Shown: piece after piece, positions 1 through 8,600 of the stretch
Numbering within the stretch: the first letter of the stretch is position 1
How the letters are laid out: each line of letters starts with the position of its first letter
Source: JAGOEF01 sp964511665
GTDB lineage: Bacteria; Bacteroidota; Bacteroidia; Bacteroidales; ML635J-15
Assembly (NCBI GenBank): GCA_964511665.1
Contig: CAZEHA010000050.1
Coordinates: 1-25,557, forward strand
Direction: 5' to 3'
DNA length: 25,557 nucleotides
Notes under the pieces: generated by a model
What the model was told of the DNA's origin: nothing
Seen by the model: only the letters and a program-made list of their open reading frames with translations
Databases searched by the model: none
Position numbers and translations under genes: made by a program

Positions 1-1284
1 ATTATTCAACTACAGGTAACCGCCTTAATGGTTTTATGCCTTTCGATACATCAGGCTTCTGCAATCGAGCCCGATATACCCGGTGTAGAATACCGAAACA
101 AAGTATATGCCCCTCATATACACAGTGTTCGAATGTTGTTGGGCGATTGGGAAGCTTCTTATCCGGTAATGGAACTACATTCGGATGTTGGGCTGGTGTT
201 TGGTTTCGATGACCTTGATGCAGGAATGAAGTACTATTACTACACAATAATTCACTGCAACAGCAACTGGACGCCATCCGATTTACAATATTTTGAATAT
301 GCCACCGGATTTGCCGAAAATGCTGTCGAAGACATTTCTTCGTCGCGCAACACACTTATTCCTTACACACACTATTCAATCGAAATACCTAACAACGATG
401 TTCAGTTGAATTATTCGGGTAACTACCTCCTGGTGGTTTATACCGATGATGGTGAAAAGAAACCCATTGTTACACAGCGGTTTATGCTATACGAAAACAA
501 AATACCAATCGATGCGGCCGTGTATCAACCTACGGGCAGCGAATACAACACCGGGCAAAAAATAGGTCTTGTGCTCAATCGCCGCAATTATCCACTTTTC
601 GACCCCACCAGCGAGCTAAATGTTACGATAATGCAGAACAATCAGTGGGATTCCCGCCTCGACAATTTACAGCCAACATTTATGAATGCATCTGAGCTGG
701 TATACGATTACGAAGATAAACAAATGTTTAAAGGACTGAACGAGTACCGATATTTTTCGGTTCGCAACCTGAAAATATTGTCGGAGCGGGTACAGTCTAT
801 CGACTTCAAAAATCCTTACTACGTAGTAACTCTATTTCCCGAATCGGCTGCCTTTTTCGATAAATACACAAGTCGCGAAGATGTAAACGGGCACTATGTG
901 ATAAAATCGGACTTACATTCCGTAATCGACGAAAACACCGATGCAGATTATGTGCTGCTGCGTTTTATACTTAAAAGCAATAAATTACCCGATAATCAGG
1001 AAGTGTATGTTTTTGGCGCACTGTCGCAATGGGAGTTGAGCGAATACTGTTGCATGAAATATAACCCCGAAATCAAGGCTTACGAGTTGTTGCTAATGCT
1101 GAAGCAGGGCTACTATAACTATAGGTATGTTATCAAAGAAAACGAATTATCAGATGCCGTGTTTTTCGAAGCTAGCCATTGGCAAACCGAAAACGACTAT
1201 CAAATCTTTGTTTATCACAACGACATAAGTGCACGATATCAACGCCTTGTGGGATATCGTAAAATTAACTCCCGAAACAGATAG
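1..1284 (+). CDS. DUF5103 type IX secretion system plug protein, 5'-truncated by window edge
   Basis: The reading frame is open from base 1 to the stop at 1282-1284. An internal ATG sits at 28, but the hydrophobic stretch ending SIHQASA continues upstream of it without the usual positive N-terminus, so the true start and part of the signal peptide lie outside the window. The mature part (about 405 residues after QASA) has the look of the DUF5103 family: an N-terminal beta-rich domain (YYYTIIHCNSNW and YFEYATGF segments) and a C-terminal domain with VYVFGALSQWELSE and GYYNYRYV, resembling an early-set, AMPK-like beta-sandwich. From family knowledge, a DUF5103 protein closes the periplasmic side of the SprA translocon of the type IX secretion system. 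That fits a T9SS cargo further along the window. Family recognition is by eye; the role is inferred from the family. Confidence 0.85.
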   Translation: MIQLQVTALMVLCLSIHQASAIEPDIPGVEYRNKVYAPHIHSVRMLLGDWEASYPVMELHSDVGLVFGFDDLDAGMKYYYYTIIHCNSNWTPSDLQYFEYATGFAENAVEDISSSRNTLIPYTHYSIEIPNNDVQLNYSGNYLLVVYTDDGEKKPIVTQRFMLYENKIPIDAAVYQPTGSEYNTGQKIGLVLNRRNYPLFDPTSELNVTIMQNNQWDSRLDNLQPTFMNASELVYDYEDKQMFKGLNEYRYFSVRNLKILSERVQSIDFKNPYYVVTLFPESAAFFDKYTSREDVNGHYVIKSDLHSVIDENTDADYVLLRFILKSNKLPDNQEVYVFGALSQWELSEYCCMKYNPEIKAYELLLMLKQGYYNYRYVIKENELSDAVFFEASHWQTENDYQIFVYHNDISARYQRLVGYRKINSRNR

Positions 1285-1307
1285 AAGATGTTTCTATCAG
1301 AGTTTTA

Positions 1308-1338
1308 TTTGTAATAACAAAATTTTATAATAATTTTG
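1308..1338 (+). promoter_or_regulatory. Bacteroidota-type promoter of nrfHA
   Basis: TTTG at 1308-1311, a 19-base spacer, then TAATTTTG at 1331-1338 match the phylum's -33/-7 consensus exactly. The -7 box ends six bases before the nrfH ATG, so the transcript would have almost no leader. Confidence 0.6.
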
Positions 1339-1339
1339 T
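1317..1339. promoter_or_regulatory. Perfect dyad overlapping the nrfHA -7 box
   Basis: ACAAAATT at 1317-1324 and its exact reverse complement AATTTTGT at 1332-1339 are separated by seven bases. The right arm covers most of the -7 element. It could be an operator for a repressor or an AT-rich hairpin ending the upstream transcript; no T-run follows, which favours the operator reading slightly. Confidence 0.4.
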
Positions 1340-1344
1340 CATTG

Positions 1345-1926
1345 ATGAAGCTACTATCTTTTATTCGTGTTTTTTTTCCGCCCCTAGCATGGAGAGTTGC
1401 GGTAATTATGCTATTGGGTACCATTACCGGCGTTGGGCTCTATGTCTTCTATGTGTCGCGTGCCTGGTCTTATCTGTCCGATTCCCCCGAAACCTGTGTT
1501 AACTGCCATATTATGGCAACCGAGTATACAACCTGGCGGCATTCATCACATGGACGAAATACTACCTGCAACGATTGTCATGTGCCTCACGACAATGTTT
1601 TTAGAACCTATTTTTTTAAAGCCAAAGATGGCATGAGGCATTCGGCAATTTTTACTATCAGAGGCTACGAGCAAAGCATAAGAATGCTCGATCCCGGAAA
1701 GGCTGTGGTGCTCGAAAATTGCATTCGTTGCCATAGCAATGTAACCGAAATGGTAAATGCCAATGTGACTTACAAAGATGTTCAGGCCGGTAATGGGCGC
1801 GTGTGTTGGGATTGTCACCGTGAAGTGCCTCATGGTAAAGTAAAAAGCTTGTCGTCAACACCCTATGCCGAAGTTCCTGTACCATCGGCACCAGCTCCCG
1901 AATGGCTCACCAAAATGTTAAACTAA
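1345..1926 (+). CDS. nrfH: Cytochrome c nitrite reductase small subunit NrfH
   Basis: NrfH is the membrane-anchored tetraheme cytochrome of the NapC/NirT family that takes electrons from menaquinol and passes them to NrfA. From the ATG at 1345 the protein has 193 residues. One N-terminal membrane helix (about residues 15-38) is followed by four haem-binding motifs: CVNCH at 51-55 with Met57 in the CxxCHxM pattern expected for the haem next to the quinol site, CNDCH at 75-79, CIRCH at 126-130 and CWDCH at 154-158. An in-frame TTG at 1336 would add three residues, but it lies inside the promoter -7 box, so 1345 is preferred. nrfA begins 18 bases after the stop, on the same transcript. Length and haem count are normal for the family. 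Confidence 0.95.
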   Translation: MKLLSFIRVFFPPLAWRVAVIMLLGTITGVGLYVFYVSRAWSYLSDSPETCVNCHIMATEYTTWRHSSHGRNTTCNDCHVPHDNVFRTYFFKAKDGMRHSAIFTIRGYEQSIRMLDPGKAVVLENCIRCHSNVTEMVNANVTYKDVQAGNGRVCWDCHREVPHGKVKSLSSTPYAEVPVPSAPAPEWLTKMLN

Positions 1927-1944
1927 AAAACAAACCCAGATATT

Positions 1945-3456
1945 ATGAAATTCAATCTTGCAAAAAAAATAGGCGAACGTCCTTGGTTGGGCTGGCTTCT
2001 ATTCGGTGCTACCGTTATGGTAGTTTTTCTATTGGGTGTGTTTGCATCCACTGTTATTCAGCGTCGCACCGAAGCGGCCGTAATGAATGTGCCAAGGTAT
2101 GAACTCGACCGGTTTGAACCACGTAACGAAATGTGGGGCATGGCATATCCCCGCGAATACGATACCTATATGCAGATGCAGGACACTTCCTATAGTTCAA
2201 AGTATAATGGTAATAGCATGCGCGATGCGCTCGAAGAAGACCCGCGTATTGTTATTCTATTTGCCGGATATGCTTTTGCTAAAGATTATAATCAGCCGCG
2301 CGGACATATATATGCAGTTACCGATGTACATCGTACGCTTCGCACCGGTGCTCCTGCCGATGAAACCGCAAGCCCACAGCCTTCGAGCTGCTGGACCTGC
2401 AAAAGCCCCGACGTACTAAGAGTAATGTATGAAATAGGTGCCGAGGAGTTTTATAAAACCCCGTGGTCGGGTTTCCTTAGCGAAATTGTAAACCCAATTG
2501 GTTGTGCCAACTGCCATGACCCTGTTGACCAAAAGTTGAGAATAGCACAGGTTCCATTCATTGAAGCCTTCGACAGAATTGGTAACGAATGTTGCGATAT
2601 GCCCGTAAACCAGCGTCGCACTCTGGTTTGTGCCCAATGTCATGTGGAGTATTATTTTAAAGGTGATGGCAAATACGTAACTTTCCCTTGGGATAAGGGT
2701 TATGGTGTTGAAGACATGGAACGTTACTACGACGAATATGCATTTGTCGACTGGGTGCATCCATTGAGCCGCACTCCCATGATAAAAGCACAACACCCCG
2801 ATTATGAATTGTTCTTAACCGGAATACACTATAAAAACAACGTGTCGTGTGCCGATTGCCACATGCCCTATAAAACTGAAGGCAGCCGCAAATTTACCGA
2901 CCATAAAATTCAAAGCCCGCTGAATAATGTTGAGAATTCGTGCATGGTATGTCATCGCGACAGCAAAGAAGAACTGATTAGTCATGTTTATGAGCGTCAG
3001 GATAAAGTATATGAACAAAAAATTGCCCTCGAAGACCTTTTAGTGAAAGCTCACATTGAAGCAGCCTTTGCATTTGAAAACGGAGCCAGCGACGATCAAA
3101 TGAAACAGGCTCAGGCATTTATACGTGCAGCCCAATGGCGGTGGGATTTTGTAGCAGCAAGCCATGGAGGCTCTTTTCATGCCCCACTCGAATGTATGCG
3201 AATTATTGCTGCAGGTATCGAAAAAGCTTCGCACGCCCGTATCGAAATTGCCAGGGTTTTGGCCGATATTGGCTACAATAAAGAAGTTCCCATGCCCGAC
3301 CTGAGCACCAAAGAGAAGGCACAAATATATATTGGCCTCGATCCACTTGCCATGAAAGCAGAGAAAGATAAATGGCTCAACGAGAAACTGCCCGAATGGC
3401 TAAAAAAGGCAGAAGAGCGGGAAAGTAAAATGCCCAAACCTAAAAGAATAAGCTAA
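1945..3456 (+). CDS. nrfA: Ammonia-forming cytochrome c nitrite reductase NrfA
   Basis: NrfA reduces nitrite to ammonium with six electrons in the periplasm. The 503-residue protein starts with an uncleaved-looking or cleavable N-terminal helix (about 15-36). Five haem motifs are visible: CWTCK at 149-153, whose Lys is the proximal ligand of the catalytic haem and marks true NrfA, then CANCH 187-191, CAQCH 229-233, CADCH 302-306 and CMVCH 333-337. Catalytic residues expected by analogy are also present: the Arg of TLRTG (133), a Tyr in QCHVEYYF (236 or 237) and His295 in TGIHYKN just before the fourth haem motif. It lies directly behind nrfH and ahead of the haem-ligation genes resB and ccsA, a common Bacteroidota order. 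This is a full-length, apparently intact enzyme. Confidence 0.97.
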   Translation: MKFNLAKKIGERPWLGWLLFGATVMVVFLLGVFASTVIQRRTEAAVMNVPRYELDRFEPRNEMWGMAYPREYDTYMQMQDTSYSSKYNGNSMRDALEEDPRIVILFAGYAFAKDYNQPRGHIYAVTDVHRTLRTGAPADETASPQPSSCWTCKSPDVLRVMYEIGAEEFYKTPWSGFLSEIVNPIGCANCHDPVDQKLRIAQVPFIEAFDRIGNECCDMPVNQRRTLVCAQCHVEYYFKGDGKYVTFPWDKGYGVEDMERYYDEYAFVDWVHPLSRTPMIKAQHPDYELFLTGIHYKNNVSCADCHMPYKTEGSRKFTDHKIQSPLNNVENSCMVCHRDSKEELISHVYERQDKVYEQKIALEDLLVKAHIEAAFAFENGASDDQMKQAQAFIRAAQWRWDFVAASHGGSFHAPLECMRIIAAGIEKASHARIEIARVLADIGYNKEVPMPDLSTKEKAQIYIGLDPLAMKAEKDKWLNEKLPEWLKKAEERESKMPKPKRIS

Positions 3457-3474
3457 ATTAATGATTTAATTTAG
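3453..3474 (+). terminator. AT-rich hairpin at the end of nrfA
   Basis: CTAAATTAA (3453-3461) and TTAATTTAG (3466-3474) are perfect reverse complements around a TGAT loop, and the nrfA stop lies in the left arm. An AAG/CTT pair could extend the stem past a bulge. There is no clean T-run, so it may protect or separate the nrfHA message from resB-ccsA rather than terminate fully. Confidence 0.4.
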
Positions 3475-3512
3475 AAGCTTTAATTAATTGATATCAAATT
3501 AATTATGAAACT

Positions 3513-4706
3513 TTGAATTGCTTGCGGAAATATGGTTTCGTTTGGGGAATACCTTTGGTTTTATTTTGTATTGGTTTACTTCTTCAGATTCTATTAGGTG
3601 ATTTTCGAATCGATGCACTCGCTTTCCCAAGAAATGTATTGCTGTTAATTCAGTTTATTCTTATTGTTGTTGCTGCACATGTGCTGTTTCGCAAAAGAAA
3701 TTGGTTCAAGCAGTTATCGCAATTTCCTACAGCTTTATCGTCGATAGCTTTTTTTGGCGCGATAGTTATGGCAATGGCCTTCATACCGCAAACCTACGAA
3801 ACTTCTTTTGCATCGATTCATGCACTGAATAATACATGGCTTTTCGCATTTTCGTTGATGTATTTACTCACAGTTTTATTGCTGGTGCAGCTACGAAGGC
3901 TTTTCCCGCTAAATCGACGTAATCTGTTGTTTTTTGTCGGCCATTTCGGACTATGGATTGCCATTGCTGCTTCTGCCTTGGGGCAAAGCGATAAACGTCA
4001 GGGAATTATGACCGTGCCGGTTGGTGAACTTGTGTGGTATGCCGGCGATAATTCAGGCAAAAATATGGAGTTACCCTTTGCTTTAAAACTGGAACGCTTT
4101 CAACTCGAAAACCACCCGGCCAAATTTGCCATCATCAACACTCACGGCGATATTTGTGAGCTTAAGGGAAACTCTATGCACGAAGCAGGGCAAGGGATAA
4201 ACTGTAATATTGGTTCATATGTTATACAAGTGAAATCATATTATCGCGATGCCGTGATTATGAGCGATTCCATTGTACCTGAAGCTATGGGTTATGGTAG
4301 TGATGTAGCACTGGTTGAAGTGTCGCACTATACCGATAATCCCATTACGGGTTATATCAGCAACGGAGGCCCAATGCAATCGAGTCGCTTTTTGCAACTC
4401 GGCCACGATACAATGCTTGTGCTGCTGCCACCTGAGCCTTCTTATTTTGGTTCTGATGTGTTGCTCTATACCCAATCGGGCTTAATTGCATCGCCACAAC
4501 ACATAGCAGTGAATGCTCCAATAAAAGCAGAAGGATGGTATATCTATCAACAAGCATACGACCAAAACTCGGGTAAGAATGCCCGCTTTTCGGTGTTTCT
4601 GGTTGTGCGCGATCCGTGGTTACCCTTGGTGTACATCGGAATAGTTATGATGATGCTGGCTGCAATAGTATTGTTGTTTCAAAAACCAAAATATCGTGTA
4701 GAATAA
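3513..4706 (+). CDS. resB: Cytochrome c biogenesis protein ResB/Ccs1
   Basis: ResB (Ccs1) works with CcsA as the system II cytochrome c synthase, delivering haem across the membrane to CxxCH apocytochromes such as NrfH and NrfA. The 397-residue protein has N-terminal membrane helices (for example around residues 11-29 and 39-58), a further group near 75-165 ending in GHFGLWIAIAASALGQSD, a large periplasmic loop of about 195 residues with ResB-like beta strands, and a C-terminal helix after the DPWLPLVYIG motif typical of the family. The start is doubtful: the frame begins at a TTG (3513), while the nearest ATG (3505) is one base out of frame and stops after three codons. One extra T in CTTTG would give an ordinary ATG start. 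The stop overlaps the ccsA ATG by one base, so the two are translationally coupled. Confidence 0.85.
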   Translation: MNCLRKYGFVWGIPLVLFCIGLLLQILLGDFRIDALAFPRNVLLLIQFILIVVAAHVLFRKRNWFKQLSQFPTALSSIAFFGAIVMAMAFIPQTYETSFASIHALNNTWLFAFSLMYLLTVLLLVQLRRLFPLNRRNLLFFVGHFGLWIAIAASALGQSDKRQGIMTVPVGELVWYAGDNSGKNMELPFALKLERFQLENHPAKFAIINTHGDICELKGNSMHEAGQGINCNIGSYVIQVKSYYRDAVIMSDSIVPEAMGYGSDVALVEVSHYTDNPITGYISNGGPMQSSRFLQLGHDTMLVLLPPEPSYFGSDVLLYTQSGLIASPQHIAVNAPIKAEGWYIYQQAYDQNSGKNARFSVFLVVRDPWLPLVYIGIVMMMLAAIVLLFQKPKYRVE

Positions 4707-5503
4707 TGATTTGGGATTGGCTCATAGTGTTTTTTATTGCATTTGTAGCTTTATGGGTAACAGGTGGGTTGTTCTTATTTTATAAAAAAAATACGGTATG
4801 CGCTAAGCATTTGCCTGTGGTGCTACCATTAATAGCAAGTATTCTGTTGCTTGTGTTTATTGTAATTATTTGGATTCAATACAACAGACCTCCTATGAAA
4901 ACCATGGCCGAAACACGATTGCTGTATTCGTTCTTTGTTTCTTTGATAACCTGGTTTATTGTTGTAAAAACACGCAGTAGCAGTATGTATTTGTTGGGTT
5001 TCGTGATGGCTTCGGTGTTTTTGTTGGTAGATATTGCGAAACCCGAATACCAGAGTAAAAACCTGATGCCTGCCCTGCAAAGTGTATGGTTTGTGCCTCA
5101 TGTGGTTATCTACATGGCAGCCTATGCAGTGTTGGCAGCAGCATGCTTATCGGCACTGAAAGGTATGTGGAATTTGTATGTACGAAAAAAGGTCTTCGTA
5201 GCAGACCTGAATTTTGCCATGAGTCTGATTTACCCGGGTTTTGCCCTCTTAACCCTGGGTATGTTGCTGGGAGCAATTTGGGCAAAAATAGCCTGGGGCA
5301 ACTACTGGAGTTTCGACCCAAAAGAAACATGGGCACTGCTTACCTGGCTGTTTTATCTCTTTACCATGCACGCCTATCTCGGACGCAAACTATCATCGAA
5401 AACACTCTTGTGGCTACTGGCTCTGTCGTTTATTGTGCTGGTAATTACATGGATGGGAATCAGGTATTTGCCTGCTGCCTCACATAGCATACATGTATAT
5501 TAG
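4706..5503 (+). CDS. ccsA: Cytochrome c biogenesis protein CcsA
   Basis: CcsA is the haem-handling membrane partner of ResB. From the ATG at 4706, which shares its A with the resB stop, the protein has 265 residues and about eight predicted membrane helices. The haem-binding WWD region is at 197-209 (WGNYWSFDPKETW), with Phe203 where many homologues have Trp. Conserved histidines that could ligate haem are His132 in VPHVV, His222 in TMHAY, and His260/His263 near the C-terminus. The segment LMPALQSVWFVPH is also typical. A longer in-frame start at 4616 lies deep within resB and is unlikely. The gene closes the nitrite-reduction block, and its job there is most simply to supply haem-loaded NrfH and NrfA. 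Confidence 0.92.
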   Translation: MIWDWLIVFFIAFVALWVTGGLFLFYKKNTVCAKHLPVVLPLIASILLLVFIVIIWIQYNRPPMKTMAETRLLYSFFVSLITWFIVVKTRSSSMYLLGFVMASVFLLVDIAKPEYQSKNLMPALQSVWFVPHVVIYMAAYAVLAAACLSALKGMWNLYVRKKVFVADLNFAMSLIYPGFALLTLGMLLGAIWAKIAWGNYWSFDPKETWALLTWLFYLFTMHAYLGRKLSSKTLLWLLALSFIVLVITWMGIRYLPAASHSIHVY

Positions 5504-5509
5504 TATGCT
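5486..5509 (+). terminator. Hairpin over the ccsA stop codon
   Basis: AGCATAC (5486-5492) and GTATGCT (5503-5509) pair perfectly around a ten-base loop containing the stop. No T-run follows, so this may be a 3'-end stabilising hairpin or chance rather than an intrinsic terminator. Confidence 0.3.
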
Positions 5510-5613
5510 GCTGTAAAATCTGATTTAACTGTATAAAAAAAAACTTTATGCATTCTTATGAATTTTTTGCATTTTTACATCTATAGTTGTGTTACACAAA
5601 AACCGAAATAATT

Positions 5614-8600
5614 ATGAATACAATCATTTTTAAAATTTCAGTATTTGCTATACTTTTGTCGTTGTTTGGAGGAACCTTCAGCAACAGACAGATATTCCAG
5701 ACCACCGATAAAACCTACGAACAGTTGTGGAAAGAAGTCGACGATTTCGACGCCAAGGGATTGCCGCGTTCTGCTTTCGAAGTGGTTGAGCAAATCTATG
5801 TTAAAGCCATTGCCGAGAAAAACAACGAGCAAATTATCAAAAGTTGTATCTATCGATACAAGTACATACAAACGCTTGAGGAAGATGGGCAGGTTAAATC
5901 GATTTTACAGCTCGAAAAAGATATAAAGCAGATGCCTGAGTCGGCAACATACTTTGCCCACATGCTGCTGGCTGAGTTGTATTTCAATTATTATCAGTAC
6001 AACTACTATGTTGTCAGCCAGCGTTCAAGGCTCTCCGATTTCACTCCCGACGATCTTGCTACCTGGGATGAATCGCATTTTAAAGACAAGATTATAAAAA
6101 ACTATATGCTGGCATTGAACGATGCCCTAAAAAGCGAGAAGGTTCAGCAGTATCCGGCTCTTATTCATTTTTCGGGAGAGGCTTATAAAACATGCCCAAC
6201 TGTTTACGACCTTTTTTCGCGAATGGCCTTTAACACACTGTCGCGTAATACATCATACTGGTATGCTTACGATAGCAATAGTACGCAATCAATTATTACC
6301 GACCTTGATTACTGCAAGCCGGCAAGCGACTTTGTAAAGATAGAACGTGCACCAACCGATACCATAGAAGCCGATTACTTTGCTTTCGAAGTGATGAGAA
6401 ACTGGATCAGCTTCAGGCTGCAACATCCGTCCGATATTGAAGCACTGGTATATGCCGACCTGATGCGCTTGAACCACTTTAAAGCCAAAGTAAAAAACAC
6501 TAAGATAGAAAACACATATCTGGAAACACTGCAGCTAATGAGCCGAATGTATGCTGCAAATCAGGTTATGGTGCAAATCAATTATTTGATTGCTTCGCAT
6601 TATATGGCTCAGGGGTCGAAATATTCCTACAGCGATACAACCAGTTATAAATATGCAGCATTTAACCGAAAAGCATACGAATTGCTGCAAGAGGTAATCG
6701 CAGCTTTTCCCGATACGCTGATTTCGGGAAATTGCTATAACTCTATGTATTCACTCGAACGAAGAAATGCATCGTTCTCGGGGCTGAATCACGTGGCCCC
6801 GGGCGAAGTAATCCAGATGCAAATGGCCTATCGTAATATAGAAAAAATCAACCTTACGATTCTTCAGATCGATTATGACGAATACCGAAAGATTGAGAAA
6901 AAACACTACGAATTGGAATCAAAACTTGCCGGTTTTTTTGCAAAATCGAGGCTGGTCCGCAGCGAAACTATTGAACTGGGCGCCGAGAATGATTTAAACG
7001 AACATGCCCGCGACATTTTATTGAAGCCTCTTGGTAAAGGCCATTATATTATTCTGGCACATCTTGATAAAGACGCCAAAAACGAGAAAGAGGTGTTGGT
7101 ATATGCCAATTTATTTGTTACCGATCTTGCCTATGTGAACCGCAACAACGAGGAGGGTGCCTTCGAGTTTTATGTTGTCGACCGAACCACGGGTAAGCCG
7201 GTAAAAGGCGCGGCTGTGAGCTTTTTTACCGAAAAATACAACTATGTTACCAGTTCATATGTGTTGAATAAAGAAAAACAAGCTTTTTCCGATGCCGATG
7301 GTTTTGTTTATTATAAACCCGGACGCGACAGCTACTCGAACTATCATCTTGAGATTAGAAAAGATAACGATGTATTGGTTCCCCAAGACTATTTTTACGC
7401 CTACAACTACTTCACAAAGCGAGAGTTTCGCGAATCGGTAAATCTATTTACCGACAGGGCTATTTATCGTCCGGGGCAGACCATACACCTCAAGGGAATT
7501 GCAGTAAAAACCGATGGACAGACCTCTAATTTGCTTACACGATATGCAACCACTGTAGAACTTCGCGATCCGAATTATCAGGTGGTCGGAAGTCTTAAGG
7601 TAACAACCAACCTGTTTGGTAGCTTCTCGGGCAGTTTCGAAATTCCGACAGGTCTCCTCACCGGGTCATATCAAATCAGTTGTGCCGGTGGTAGCAAGTA
7701 TGTCAGAGTAGAAGAATATAAACGACCCAATTTCGAAGTAAAGTTTAAACCCATCGAAGAAGAGTATCGTCTGGGTGATAAAGTGAATGTTAACGCCGAA
7801 GTGAAAACCTATGCCGGCTCGAATCTTACCGGAGCTAAAATTCAGTATACGGTAACGCGCTTGGTTTCGTGGAGGGGATGGCCGTATTACTATGCATCGA
7901 TACCTGCTAAAGAAGTTTTGTTTGGCGAATGCGAAACCGATGAAAACGGACGTTTTACCGTTTCGTTTATTGCCGAAACCGAGTATGATATTCCTTCGCT
8001 CGAAAATGCCTATTTTCAATACAGTATTTCGGCACGGGCTACCGATATAAATGGAGAAACTCAGCCGGGGAGTGCCTGGGTTTTTGCATCAAACAAAAGC
8101 CTGCTGTTAAGTTGCGATATTACCGGCAATGTAAACCGAAACAACATCGATACACTTAGGGTTTCGGCTATAAACACCAATGGTAAAGACATGGCGGTTG
8201 ATGTATCGGTTAAACTGATGGAAATTGAAGCCCCCGCTTTGTTGTTGCAAAAGAACTATTTCGGGAGAACCGACCGTAAGAATTATACAATAGATGAATG
8301 GTATAAGCAGAACCCGGGGGTATTGTATGACGATGAAAACAATTTTTCGAAGTTAAAAAAAGGAAAAACTTTGTATAAATATTCGGTGAATACCGGTAAA
8401 AACCCTGCAATAGCCGTAGCTGACGATATGCGAAAATTGAACCCGGGTATTTATTGCATACAACTTGAAGCCAACGATAAATATGGAAATAGTCTGAGCG
8501 AAGTCTCTTATTTTACCGTATATGCGCCCGATAATAAAAAAATGCCGATTACCAATACCGATATGTTTTTTGCCGAAAACAGCTATGTGTATCCGGGCGA

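Noticed and set aside
5582..5589. TATAGTTG as the -7 box of the macroglobulin gene
   Set aside because: It deviates from TAnnTTTG and the nearest TTTG is only 12 bases upstream, so no proper promoter could be assigned in 5504-5613.
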